Positions 49,677 through 59,400 of a DNA stretch of 64,000 nt are shown here, piece by piece. Each line of letters starts with the position of its first letter. The stretch's first letter is position 1. This stretch comes from Anaeromassilibacillus senegalensis (GTDB lineage: Bacteria > Bacillota > Clostridia > Oscillospirales > Acutalibacteraceae): contig NZ_LN868537.1 in assembly GCF_001261775.1 (NCBI RefSeq), forward strand, positions 310,001 to 374,000, given 5' to 3'. The position numbers were made by a program, and so were the translations under genes. The notes beneath the pieces were generated by a model, which made no database searches, was not told where the DNA came from, and saw only the letters and a program-made list of their open reading frames with translations.

Positions 49677-51104
49677 TCAAACGTTTTTGCGTTCCTCATG
49701 ATCGTTTAAATTGTGTAAAATCTGTTCCGCGGTGGAGATAACCAGACGCATCATGTTTTCCAAGCTGTCATGAAAAACAAAACGGTCTTCTGTATCAAGG
49801 CCCTGGATAATCAGCGCGGCATGGGACAAAAGCTGAGATGCGGTCTCCGGCTGAGCGGCGGCGCGGGTCTCCAGCAGGGGAAGGCCTAAAAGCAGCGCCT
49901 CATAAAATTTATCCCATATCTCCTTTATGGGACGGTCGTCGTTGCTGCACAGCAAAATGCCAACGCCGATTAAAAACATGCGGAAACTGTTACCCTGCGC
50001 CTGCTGCGCTCTGAGGTTGCATAAGCATTCTTCGGTCCGCCATCTCGGGCCGGGAAAAAACTGTTCAATGATACGGTCCAGTGAGATGGAAATGATTTGC
50101 AGCACTTGCAGGAACATGGAAATTATCCGCTGTAAAACCTTGTTTGATGAGACCGTATCCGTTTGAGCCGCCACCTGGGTACCCAAGCCCTGACGTGTGG
50201 TTACAATGCCCAGACTGGCCAGCAGCTCCACGGCACGACGAACCGTGCTGAATGAAACCGAATAATTTTTTGACATGGCTCCATAGGAGGGAAGAAAATC
50301 CCCCGGCCCATATGCCTCCCGGATATAGATTTGGCCGATCAGATGAGCTGCGATGGAATAGCACTTTTGAGGGCGTTCCCGGTATACCTGCCAATGGAAT
50401 CGAATTTGTGCCGGAACAGGCCGGGATTGTGCGGCTTGGTTGATAAAATCATGTAAGCTGTGGTTTAGAAGCTCCAGTATCTGAAAATATGTACAAACGA
50501 GCTTCTCGCGGTCACCCTGTTCGCAGTCATTCGCCATCTGCTCTGATAGCTGCTCCAACTGCCGTTTGGTTTCCGATGATGAAACATGCATTGCCAGGGA
50601 GGGGAGAAACTGATAAAAGAGAATGGATTCGGTAAAAAGATCGAACGCCAGGCGGTTTTTATGTACAAGAATGGCTTGACGGCCGCAGTAGAACGAAATC
50701 TGAAATGGCTCTGTGACGATCTTGAGCGAGTTCTCTTTGATGGCAAGCATATCTTCCTTCCGCAGGAGCCGCGCACCCGCAAGAAACAGAGGATAAAATA
50801 AGGTTCTCAAATTTCGGTCCAGATACTGCAGGGATTCTTTTCGAGCCAGATAGTAGTCCTGCAGGTTGTGAAGGTATACATCCGCCGCAGCGTTATAGAG
50901 CACCACGGTATGCCGTCCTCTGGCAAGCTGAATGTAGTGTTCCTTTTGAAGCTGTAAGTAAGCGCTGCGAACGGTTTGCAGGGAGACTTGATAGACGCTG
51001 CACAGTGTTTCCACAGAAGGCAGGCAGTCCCCTTCCCGATAATATCCGAATTCTATCTGGTTTTTAAAGAATCCATAGATCAGGTTGTATCTTCCTGGCC
51101 CCAT
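49677..51104 (-). CDS. Transcriptional regulator with two GntR-type winged helices
   Basis: A 475-residue protein with two separate GntR-like DNA-binding domains. The first (about 1-72) includes [20 protein letters not shown] and [17 protein letters not shown]. The second (about 240-320) includes [18 protein letters not shown] and [17 protein letters not shown]. Each is followed by a long helical region with no recognisable ligand-binding or aminotransferase domain. GAAGGGAGTGA precedes the ATG at 51104; the frame upstream runs to 51389 over the promoter region and is spurious. It is divergent from a hybrid histidine kinase, hinting at a shared stimulus, which is inference. Confidence 0.75.
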   Translation of the reverse strand: MGPGRYNLIYGFFKNQIEFGYYREGDCLPSVETLCSVYQVSLQTVRSAYLQLQKEHYIQLARGRHTVVLYNAAADVYLHNLQDYYLARKESLQYLDRNLRTLFYPLFLAGARLLRKEDMLAIKENSLKIVTEPFQISFYCGRQAILVHKNRLAFDLFTESILFYQFLPSLAMHVSSSETKRQLEQLSEQMANDCEQGDREKLVCTYFQILELLNHSLHDFINQAAQSRPVPAQIRFHWQVYRERPQKCYSIAAHLIGQIYIREAYGPGDFLPSYGAMSKNYSVSFSTVRRAVELLASLGIVTTRQGLGTQVAAQTDTVSSNKVLQRIISMFLQVLQIISISLDRIIEQFFPGPRWRTEECLCNLRAQQAQGNSFRMFLIGVGILLCSNDDRPIKEIWDKFYEALLLGLPLLETRAAAQPETASQLLSHAALIIQGLDTEDRFVFHDSLENMMRLVISTAEQILHNLNDHEERKNV

Positions 51105-51144
51105 CGCGGATTCACTCCCTTCAGAAACGTTTGTCACAGCTAGT

Positions 51145-51150
51145 ATTATA
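51145..51150 (-). promoter_or_regulatory. -10 box of the GntR-type gene
   Basis: A perfect TATAAT on the minus strand about 40 bases before the start codon. The -35 (TGGATT at 17 bp) is poor, so the gene may be weakly or conditionally expressed. Confidence 0.4.
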
Positions 51151-51246
51151 CTATGGAAGCAGGCAGAAATCCACCCAGTCTGCCTCAGGGACTTGCCGGA
51201 TTTTGGAAGGTAAGTTGTTTTTAAAAGGAAACACACTTTTGCAGTC

Positions 51247-51275
51247 TTGCCATGCGGCTCTTTCTGCGCTACAAT
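51247..51275 (+). promoter_or_regulatory. Sigma-A promoter of the hybrid histidine kinase
   Basis: TTGCCA (51247-51252), 17 bp, TACAAT (51270-51275). It leaves a leader of about 160 bases. With the divergent -10 at 51145 it accounts for the 337-base gap, in which no other gene is seen. Confidence 0.6.
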
Positions 51276-51441
51276 GGACTTAAAGTTTCGTACATGAGCA
51301 CAGTTGGTTATTGCGTGGCCAATCGGTTCCATTACACGCCTCCATTTCTTTTTTCGCCTTGTTTTGATTGACTGGACGGATGCTTGCAAAGGATCATGGC
51401 GGCCTGCGAAAACACGTTTCTGTTTAAAAGGAGTGGGGCAA

Positions 51442-53445
51442 ATGATTAAAGACTATGCGAACAAGGTCATGGACTATGAATACAATGCGTTTATGACGCT
51501 GATGAATGTCAGTGTCAGCAAACACTTGCTTGACGAACATTTTACCGTTCTTTGGGCCAACGATTATTTTTATCAATTGATTGGGTATACAAAAGAAGAA
51601 TATAAGACGCTGTTTCACTGCCATGTGGATGAATATTTTAAGAACGATCCGGAATCCGTCGCACTTATGGCGCAGATCATTGTGGATGCATATCAACGGC
51701 AGCAACCGGGCTACGAGTTTGAATGTCCCATGCATGTGAAAAACGGGGGGACCACTTGGATACGGGTGACCGGTCGGTTTACCGACGAGGTGTTTGAAGG
51801 CGTTCCTGTCGTCTATACGATTTATACGGATATTACCAAGCTTAAAGAATTGCAGCAGCAGTTGGAAGAGCAGTCAAAGCAGCTTTCAGAAGCGTTGAAG
51901 ATGGCGGAGACGGCCAGCCGGGCAAAGTCGAGTTTTCTTTCGCAGATGAGCCACGACATTCGTACGCCTATGAATGCGATTGTCGGAATGACAGAAATCG
52001 CGATGATGCATATCGATGAGCCCTACAAAATAAAGGACTGCCTGAAAAAGATTTCCCTGTCCAGCCAGCATCTTCTCGGTCTGATCAACGACGTACTGGA
52101 TATGTCAAAGATCGAAAGCGGCAACATTGCGCTCAATTTGGAACCTGTGTCGCTGCCGTCTGTGTTGGAGAACATAGTGGCCATCATGCAGCCTGTGGTC
52201 AAAGAAAAGAAACAGCATTTTTCTGTCCGCCTGCAGCATGTCCAGCATGAGGAATTCCTCTGCGATGCGCTGCGGCTGCGCCAAATCTTTATTAATATCC
52301 TGTCAAATGCCTCCAAATTTACACCTGAAGGCGGACAGATCATTTTCGAGGTAGAAGAGCTTGCCCTGGATACGCCCGATCATGCCCGGCTTCGGTTTAC
52401 CTTCTCCGATACGGGAATCGGTATTAAGCCAAAGTTTCTTCCTTATCTGTTTGATGCTTTCACCCGGGAACGGGACAGCCGCGTAGATAAAACAGAGGGC
52501 AGCGGGCTTGGGATGGCCATCACTAAAAAGCTGACGGAACTTTTTGGCGGTACCATCCAGGTGCAAAGCCGTTTGGGCGAGGGTACCACGTTTTGTGTGG
52601 AGCTGCCGCTCGAAATTACCTCGTCCAGATATGAACAGGTGATCGATTGTAACGACATGAAAATTCTTGTAGTGGATAACGACGCTGTCGCGTGCGAATA
52701 TCTGACAAAAACGTTGCAAGAACTGGGCGCGGACACGCGCTGGTGCACCAGCGGTGCCGACGCTGTGGAAAAGGTTGTGCAGGCCCGCACGTCAGGCCGG
52801 AATTTTGACATTGTACTGTTGGATTGGCAGATGCCCGGTATGGACGGCGTACAAACCGCCCGTGCGATTCGCGCCCATGCCGATGCGGAAATTCCCATTT
52901 TGATCGCCTCTGCCTACGATTGGAGCGACATTGAGGACGAGGCGAAACAGGTTGGCGTCAACGGCTTTTTACAGAAGCCTTTGTTTAAGTCCACTTTGTG
53001 CAGCGGAATCCAGCGGTATTTGTCTGGTTGTCCATCTGTTCCCCAAAAGAGCAGAGAAAGTTCACTGCACGGCAAGCGCATTTTGCTTGTGGAAGATAAC
53101 CAGCTCAACAGTGAGATTGCCATTGAGCTGTTGTCTACGATGGGTGCTGAGGTGGAGACAGCGGTTGATGGCGCGGTGGGGGTGGAGCGGTTCCGCCAGT
53201 CCGAAAAAGGATACTTTGACTTGATTTTAATGGATGTCCAGATGCCCAACATGAACGGCTATGAAGCAACCCGGCAAATTCGAGCCCTGACCCGCTGGGA
53301 TGCGGCCTCTGTGCCGATCATCGCGATGACTGCCGACGCTTTTGCAGAGGATGTGGAAGCGGCCAGGAGAGCGGGGATGAACAGCCATCTTCCAAAACCA
53401 TTTAACCTGGATTCTTTGTATAAAGAGATCGGCAAATACCTGTGA
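51442..53445 (+). CDS. Soluble hybrid sensor histidine kinase: PAS, HisKA, HATPase, two receivers
   Basis: A 667-residue kinase with no membrane segment. A PAS domain with its C-terminal motif spans about 30-135 (VLWANDYFYQLIGYT, then YTIYTDITKLKEL), followed by a short coiled coil. HisKA carries the phosphorylated His171 in QMSHDIRTPMNAIVG. The ATPase has NILSNASKFT, DTGIGIKPKF and GSGLGMAITKKL. Two receiver domains follow, with acceptor aspartates near 459 (LLDWQMPGMDG) and 597 (LMDVQMPNMNG). No output domain is fused and no response regulator is adjacent. AAAAGGAGTGGGG precedes the ATG at 51442. It probably senses a cytosolic ligand or redox state. Confidence 0.93.
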   Translation: MIKDYANKVMDYEYNAFMTLMNVSVSKHLLDEHFTVLWANDYFYQLIGYTKEEYKTLFHCHVDEYFKNDPESVALMAQIIVDAYQRQQPGYEFECPMHVKNGGTTWIRVTGRFTDEVFEGVPVVYTIYTDITKLKELQQQLEEQSKQLSEALKMAETASRAKSSFLSQMSHDIRTPMNAIVGMTEIAMMHIDEPYKIKDCLKKISLSSQHLLGLINDVLDMSKIESGNIALNLEPVSLPSVLENIVAIMQPVVKEKKQHFSVRLQHVQHEEFLCDALRLRQIFINILSNASKFTPEGGQIIFEVEELALDTPDHARLRFTFSDTGIGIKPKFLPYLFDAFTRERDSRVDKTEGSGLGMAITKKLTELFGGTIQVQSRLGEGTTFCVELPLEITSSRYEQVIDCNDMKILVVDNDAVACEYLTKTLQELGADTRWCTSGADAVEKVVQARTSGRNFDIVLLDWQMPGMDGVQTARAIRAHADAEIPILIASAYDWSDIEDEAKQVGVNGFLQKPLFKSTLCSGIQRYLSGCPSVPQKSRESSLHGKRILLVEDNQLNSEIAIELLSTMGAEVETAVDGAVGVERFRQSEKGYFDLILMDVQMPNMNGYEATRQIRALTRWDAASVPIIAMTADAFAEDVEAARRAGMNSHLPKPFNLDSLYKEIGKYL

Positions 53446-53492
53446 CTGCTTGAATGACTTGGGGTGGACGGTCTTGTTTTATATTTTATAAA

Positions 53493-53529
53493 GAAAAAAT
53501 CCCCGCCAGACTGCGTACAGCCGGCGGGG
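53493..53529 (-). terminator. Terminator of the MerR gene
   Basis: On the minus strand CCCCGCC / GGCGGGG (53501-53507 with 53523-53529) is followed by ATTTTTTC. Confidence 0.8.
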
Positions 53530-53536
53530 AAGTGAT

Positions 53537-54358
53537 TTACGCTTTTTTCACCGGGAATTGGATTTCTGTCAGCCAGTTATCCACGTTGTCCTGATTCCAA
53601 CTGCCGTCTATATAGACCTCTCGCGGACAGCCGGTAATCTCATACCCATTGTCCTCAATCCATTTGATAACGGACGCATAGGCATCGCCCAAACGGATAT
53701 AGACCCCTTTGTGCAGGACACAGGCCGCTTGCGGGACCGCCGGAACCTCTTTGAAAACCAGCAGTTCCGAATCCGCTTTTATTTCAGTAACGGTCTGGCA
53801 GACCTCTACATCAATATCGTGCTCGCGGTATTCACCGTCATGATAGATGTTAAAACAATAGCTGGGTTCTATGCATTTGCAGCCCAGTCGTTCCAGCTCC
53901 GGCTTTATTACCTCCGGATAAAGATGATTCAGCATATCAAAGCCAGAAATAATGCGGCGCAGGGATGCCACGGCGGCAGCCGGAAGTTCTTTTACAAATA
54001 CGGTATAGTTGTTCATAAAAAATCCTTTCCCAGCCTTCAAAAAGTTTTCGATTCGGTTGAGTTTATCCTGCTCTCTGCAAATGACGGAGGAAATTTCCCG
54101 CCGCTTTTGTTCCAAAAGGCGCAGAATGGTTTCCTCTGGGCAGCCGGTGTTCAACAGAACCGATACTTCTGTCAAAGTAAATCCCATTTGCTTTAACGCC
54201 AGGATCTGGTGCAGTCGGGTCAGCTGCTCACTGGTGTAATACCGGTATCCGGTGAAACGGTCGATGCTGGCGGGCTTCAGCAGGCCCAACTCGTCGTAAT
54301 GCCGCAGAGCTTTGGTCGTAACACGTCCGATTTGAGAAAACATTCCGATGCTGTACAT
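53537..54358 (-). CDS. MerR family regulator with GyrI-like effector domain
   Basis: A 273-residue BmrR-type activator. The N-terminal MerR helix-turn-helix (IGMFSQIGRVTTKALRHYDELGLL, split by the wing FTGYRYYTSEQL) is followed by a dimerisation helix. The C-terminal GyrI-like domain (about 120-270) often binds lipophilic drugs. GAGGACTGCATT precedes the ATG. The upstream promoter has the 19-bp spacer and dyad expected for MerR control, so it is probably autoregulated. No drug pump is adjacent. Confidence 0.9.
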   Translation of the reverse strand: MYSIGMFSQIGRVTTKALRHYDELGLLKPASIDRFTGYRYYTSEQLTRLHQILALKQMGFTLTEVSVLLNTGCPEETILRLLEQKRREISSVICREQDKLNRIENFLKAGKGFFMNNYTVFVKELPAAAVASLRRIISGFDMLNHLYPEVIKPELERLGCKCIEPSYCFNIYHDGEYREHDIDVEVCQTVTEIKADSELLVFKEVPAVPQAACVLHKGVYIRLGDAYASVIKWIEDNGYEITGCPREVYIDGSWNQDNVDNWLTEIQFPVKKA

Positions 54359-54408
54359 AATGCAGTCCTCTTTTCCTGTTCAACAGTCGCGCTCTTGTTG
54401 ATGACTCT

Positions 54409-54439
54409 ATCATAAACGTTGCCCTTGGGGCAAAGTCAA
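54409..54439 (-). promoter_or_regulatory. MerR-type promoter with 19-bp spacer and operator
   Basis: On the minus strand TTGACT (54434-54439) and TATGAT (54409-54414) are 19 bp apart, the spacing that needs MerR-type DNA distortion. The spacer contains the dyad TTGCCC-N3-GGGCAA (54419-54433). Confidence 0.8.
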
Positions 54440-54554
54440 TACGCTATGATCAAAAACTTTTTCTGTTAATTGTCGCAAAATAGGTGGATTTTCGATATGG
54501 ATATGAGGTATACTGGTTTACAGTATTACATAACAAGAAAAGGAGCTTCTTTCT

Positions 54555-55052
54555 ATGTGGAGTTGCACGAACCGTGCTTTATTTCAGGAATGCATTCAGG
54601 ATTTAATCGATACACCCAGTGTGCAGGCGATGCGGGGCGTCACGCAGCATGTGGACATCAACTGCTTGGACCACTGTATCTTTGTGGCGTATCTCAGCTT
54701 TTTAATTTGCCGCCGTTTTGGATGGGACTTTGAGGCGGCAGCGCGCGGCGGCCTGCTGCACGATTTATTTTTGTACGATTGGCACGAGAAGGGCAGCCAT
54801 GAGGGGTTGCACGGTTTTACGCATCCGGCGGCGGCGCTGGAAAACGCCAGTCGTCTCTGTGAGCTGACAGATGTGGAAAAAGACATCATTGCCAAGCACA
54901 TGTGGCCGCTGACGCTCCGGAAGATGCCCAGATACCGGGAGTCGTTTGTGGTGAGCGGCGCGGATAAACTCTGCGCGCTGGCGGAAATGCTGCAAATCTA
55001 TCGTCTGATGCGTGTGGGAAAAAAGCTGAACTTTTCTTATGCGGGACAATGA
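54555..55052 (+). CDS. HD domain hydrolase
   Basis: A 165-residue protein with an HD phosphohydrolase pattern: HVDINCLDHCIFVAYLS gives the first histidine, RGGLLHDLFLYDW gives the HD pair, and IIAKHMWPL a further ligand. Members of this group act on nucleotides or phosphorylated metabolites; the substrate is unknown. AAAAGGAGCTTCTTTCT precedes the ATG. It overlaps the following acetyltransferase by four bases (ATGA), so the two are coupled. Confidence 0.85.
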   Translation: MWSCTNRALFQECIQDLIDTPSVQAMRGVTQHVDINCLDHCIFVAYLSFLICRRFGWDFEAAARGGLLHDLFLYDWHEKGSHEGLHGFTHPAAALENASRLCELTDVEKDIIAKHMWPLTLRKMPRYRESFVVSGADKLCALAEMLQIYRLMRVGKKLNFSYAGQ

Positions 55053-55549
55053 AAAAGCTTGTTTTACGAATACCGGATGAACGGGAGATCCCCAAGGTTG
55101 GAAAACAGCTAACCGCCGCCTACCAGTCGTCTTATGCGGGACTGATGGACGAAACGTACTTGGCTTCTCTTCCCGAGGATCACTGGAATCCCATCCTAAG
55201 GGAAAGCATGTGCAGGGGAGATACCTGCATAATCGCGGAACAAGACGGGTGCGTTTTAGCAACTGCTGTCTTCGGAACGACGGATGAGAGCCGGGACAGC
55301 GTTGTACTGCATGCAATCTATGTGTCTTCGCATTGGGTTGGGAAGGGGATCGGTCATCTTTTGTACACAGAGCTTGAACAGCGTATGGTCGCGCAGGGCG
55401 CGCGGCGCTGCCTGCTGGAGGTTTTGTCCGCAAACGATCGTGCGATCCGGTTCTATCTTTCACATGGGTTTCAAAAGACGGGTACGTTTAACGTGGAGGA
55501 GAACGGCATGACGTTGACCTGCGATACAATGTGCAAATTTTTTATATAA
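55049..55549 (+). CDS. GNAT family N-acetyltransferase
   Basis: A 166-residue acetyltransferase with the acetyl-CoA loop in IYVSSHWVGKGIGHLLYTELEQ (motif A), followed by LEVLSANDRAIRFYLSHGF (motif B) near the end. The substrate is unknown. It starts in the stop codon of the HD gene. A terminator follows. Confidence 0.9.
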   Translation: MKKLVLRIPDEREIPKVGKQLTAAYQSSYAGLMDETYLASLPEDHWNPILRESMCRGDTCIIAEQDGCVLATAVFGTTDESRDSVVLHAIYVSSHWVGKGIGHLLYTELEQRMVAQGARRCLLEVLSANDRAIRFYLSHGFQKTGTFNVEENGMTLTCDTMCKFFI

Positions 55550-55561
55550 ATAAATGACGGT

Positions 55562-55607
55562 AAAAGTTCGGCTTTGCATCATGGATTCATGGCAAAGCCG
55601 GACTTTT
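55562..55607. terminator. Bidirectional terminator between the GNAT and thioesterase genes
   Basis: A 16-bp stem with one G-T pair (55562-55577 with 55592-55607) has T-tracts on both strands. Confidence 0.88.
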
Positions 55608-56026
55608 TATGTCTCAATGGAGGCTTGAATTTTTTGATATAGCTCCGGAAAGCGTTTTTTCATGCTGATGGGCCGAAAGGTTTGCGCATCTACCCAGGCA
55701 TGCAGGGTATAACCGGTATTGATTGGCGTTTCTTCGCCGCTGCGGAAAATCTGATACCGGAATTTGACGCGGGCGGGGGTCAGCTGCTCCACACAGGCCT
55801 CCACCAGCAGTTCATCCTCATACCGGGCAACACCGTTGTACCGGCATTGCAGCTCTACCAGGGGCGTCATAACGCCCATTTGTTCCATCTCTGAGTAGGT
55901 CATACCGATCCTTTTGATCAAATTGGTGCGCGCCACTTCGTACCACACCGGGTAATTGGAATGGTGCGCGATTCCCATTTGGTCTGTTTCCGCATATCGT
56001 ACGACGATTTTGCTGATCGACGTCAT
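55607..56026 (-). CDS. Hotdog-fold acyl-CoA thioesterase (YbgC/FadM type)
   Basis: A 139-residue thioesterase. VRYAETDQMGIAHHSNYPVWYEVAR carries the catalytic aspartate of the 4-hydroxybenzoyl-CoA thioesterase class. The acyl-CoA substrate is not predictable. GGGAGGGAAACACCA precedes the ATG. It ends at the shared terminator. Confidence 0.92.
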   Translation of the reverse strand: MTSISKIVVRYAETDQMGIAHHSNYPVWYEVARTNLIKRIGMTYSEMEQMGVMTPLVELQCRYNGVARYEDELLVEACVEQLTPARVKFRYQIFRSGEETPINTGYTLHAWVDAQTFRPISMKKRFPELYQKIQASIET

Positions 56027-56292
56027 TGGTGTTTCCCTCCCATAACAGGTTATTTTGTATCAGTTTTTACAGAACGATTTATTGATGATTCTAAACCATA
56101 AAAAAGAAAAAGGCAAGGTGATTTTTTCCAGTCATTTGGCAGTATTTTTTAAATTAATAATTAAATCTTTTTAAATAATTATCTATTTTTATTAATTAAC
56201 AACAAACAACCAATGGGATATGGATTATTGTTGCGTAATTATGTAATCTTGTATCATTTTGAAGATAGGATATTGAATTACAAAATCATCTG

Positions 56293-56306
56293 TGATAACG
56301 TTATGG
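56293..56306 (+). promoter_or_regulatory. LacI/CcpA-like operator
   Basis: TGATAACGTTATGG holds the perfect palindrome ATAACGTTAT. It matches the CcpA cre consensus at all but the last two positions, about 52 bases before the promoter -35. Confidence 0.4.
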
Positions 56307-56357
56307 AAAAGATTCATAACAGCAGGTTTTTTTATGCATAAGTACATAAAAATTCAA

Positions 56358-56386
56358 TTGATGGAAAATTTTGCTGTTTGTAATCT
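56358..56386 (+). promoter_or_regulatory. Promoter candidate of the GH97 gene
   Basis: TTGATG (56358-56363), 17 bp, TAATCT (56381-56386), giving a leader of about 95 bases. Confidence 0.5.
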
Positions 56387-56430
56387 TTAGGAAAGCAATA
56401 AAAGACAGCGATTGTAATTGTGGGGAAAGA

Positions 56431-56447
56431 AGACCGGTGACCGGTCT
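56431..56447. promoter_or_regulatory. Perfect palindrome in the GH97 leader
   Basis: AGACCGGT-G-ACCGGTCT, two perfect 8-base arms round one base, lies downstream of the promoter candidate and 42 bases before the start. It could be a repressor site. Confidence 0.5.
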
Positions 56448-56489
56448 AAATCAAGGAGTCTGTAAAATGAGTAGAAGAGAGGTAAACAC

Positions 56490-59400
56490 ATGAAGAAAAA
56501 GACCGTTCGGTCAGCGTTGGCAATGATGCTGGCAGTACAGATGGCTTTTGCAGCTTCCGCACCGGCTTTTGCGGCCGCTGAAGCCGCACAGGCAGGAACC
56601 CAAAACGCCATTGTTTTGCAGGAAGGGCAGGATATTCCCATTTATCTGAGTGATATGAACTGGAAATCCGCTTCCGTGGGGTATAGCAATGCAACCAAGG
56701 ACAAAGATATGGACGGCAATCCACTGAAGCTGGTACAGGCGGACGGATCGCTCAAAACCTACAGCAAGGGTGTTTTTGCCCATGCACCTTCCGAAATCTC
56801 CTATGATATCGAGGGCAGAGGTGTAAAATCCTTCCACGCGGAAGTTGGTATTAACAGTGGCCGCGATGGGGCAAGCTGTGCGTTTATCGTCAAAGCGGAC
56901 GACAAGGTGTTGAAGCAGACCGGCGTAATCCGTGGCAATGCGGCGGCGGAAACCATTGACGTGGAAGTTCCCGCCGATACCAAACTGCTGACGTTGATTT
57001 CAACTGACGGCGGAGACAATAAAAACAATGACCACAGCGTCTGGGGCGACGCGCAAATTGTTCTGGACGGAACCGTTCAAAAGAACTTAAAGAGAGTATC
57101 CCTGCAGGCGTCAAATTCGATCCTGGAGGTGGGGAAAACCTCGAAGATCACGGCATCCGGTATCCTGGTGGACGATTCCAAGGCAGAAGGTTTTGACAGT
57201 CTTTCCTTTGAAAGCAGCAACACGGATGTTGCGACCGTGGATAGTGACGGTGTAGTAACCGGCGTTTCCAACGGTGTGGTGACAATCTCCTGCGCGGCGA
57301 CGCTGGGCGATGTTACCAAAACCGGTGCGGTAGAACTGATTGTCGGCACGGAAACACAGGGGACCACCTGGTCCATTCAGTCTCCGGATGGCAGCAGCAC
57401 CGCGGTGTTTGCACTGAATGCGGATGGAAAGCTTTCCTATTCCGTATTGAATGAAACGAGGACAGTTCTCGGATTGGCGGATACCGGTATTGTAACCAGC
57501 CTGGGCGATTTCTCCAGCGGGTTGACCTTCAAAAGCGTCACGGATGCAAAGGAAATCAACGAGACATATTCTGTTATTTCCAGCAAGAAGGATGCTTATG
57601 TAAACCATGCAATGGAACGCACCATCACCTTTGAAAAGGATAACATGGAATTTGACGTCATTGTACGTGCCTACGACGACGGTGTGGCTTTCCGCTATGC
57701 CATTCGCTCAGCGGACGGTTCCGAGCAGGATATGACAATTTCCCATGAAACGACGGCCTTCCAGGTGCCGGCGGGTTCCAAAACCTGGGCGATGGCGCAC
57801 GGTACCGGCGGTGCATGGTCCTATGAGGACAGCTTCTATGAGAAGCAGATTGAAGACGTCACCGGCGGCCAGTCCATTCCGCTGCTCTATGAGACGCCGG
57901 AGGGCGACTTTGCCCTTCTGACGGAAGCGGAGCTTAGCGGCGAATACATTGGTTCCATGGTCAAGGCGGAAGGAAACGGTGTTCTGCGTGTCTCCTACAC
58001 GCCGCAGCAGGGCACCAAAGAGGTGGTCACCTCCGCGCCGTTCCAGACCCCGTGGAGAGTTGCAATCACCGGAACGCTGGCGGATATCGTGGAGAATACC
58101 ATGGTGGAAAACCTGAGCGCGCCGGAAAAAACCGAGTATGATTATGAATCCTGGGCGCATCCGGGTTTGACCTCCTGGTCCTGGATTGCAGCGGGTCAGA
58201 CCTCTGCGAATCAGCATGATCCGGATATGATTAAACGGTATATTGATTTTACAGCCGAAATGGGCTGGAAATACTATATTCTGGATGAGGGCTGGCAGCC
58301 GCACGCACCGAGCGGGAGCGACAGCCGCTATGCCGGGTATTACGATTGGTTTGATGAGATCGTCGATTATGCGGACAGCAAAGGCGTGGGCCTGATTGCG
58401 TGGGTCATCTGTGATGATCTGAACACACAGGCTAAACGTGACGCCCGCCTGATCGAATGGGCAGAAAAGGGCATCAAGGGCATTAAGATCGACTTCTTTG
58501 ACCGCGAAACACAGGATAGAACCCAGCTCTTTACCGATGTTTATGAGCAGTGCTCCGAATTAAAAATGGTGGTAAACGCGCACGGCGCCAATAAGCCGAC
58601 CGGTGAGACCCGCACTTATCAGAACGTTCTGACCCGTGAAGCAATCCGTGGCCAGGAGCAGGGGGATCTCAAACCGGAACAGTTTACAATCCTGCCGTTT
58701 ACCCGCTGTGCAGTTGGCGCGGCGGATGTAACGGAGACTTTGTATCCCAGAGGCAGTTCCAGCACCATTGGCTTCCAGATTGCGTCTTCCATTCTCATCC
58801 AGAGCGGCCTGCATTGTATGGCGAGTGGCCCGGATGATTATCTGAACAGCCCGACGTACTCGCTGTACAAGGATATGCCCGCTGTTTGGGATGACACCAA
58901 GCTGATCGACGCCTATCCGGGCGATTTTGTCACCATGGTGCGCCGCAGCGGCGAGAACTGGTTCGGCGCCTCCACCACGACGGAAGCGCGCGACGCGGAA
59001 TTCCCGCTTGATTTCCTGGGCGACGGCAAATATTATGCGCTGGTTTACAAAGATGCCGGTACCAGCCGCAATGATATTGCAATGGAATGCATTGAGGTCA
59101 CCAAGGCGGACAAGCTGACCGTTCCCATGAAGAAGGGCGGCGGCTGCGCCATTAAAATTGTCAAAGAGAAGCCCGCCGGTATTGCTTCTGTTACGCTTAA
59201 CAAAAATGTACTCAGCATGGAAGCACGCCAAAAGGTTACGCTGAAGGCGGACGTCACACTGGAGGAAAACGCACTCATTAAGAACGTCAACTGGACTTCC
59301 AGCGACGAATCGGTCGCAACCGTGTCCGCAACCGGCGAGATCACCGCCGTTGCGCCCGGTACTGCGGTCATTACAGCGGTTTCCCCGGTTGATCCCACCA

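Larger units (their letters stand above)
56027..56489. other. AT-rich control region of the GH97 gene
   Basis: The 463-base gap is very AT-rich and holds no gene. It contains a cre-like site (56293-56306), a promoter candidate (56358-56386) and a perfect palindrome (56431-56447), listed separately. Confidence 0.6.
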
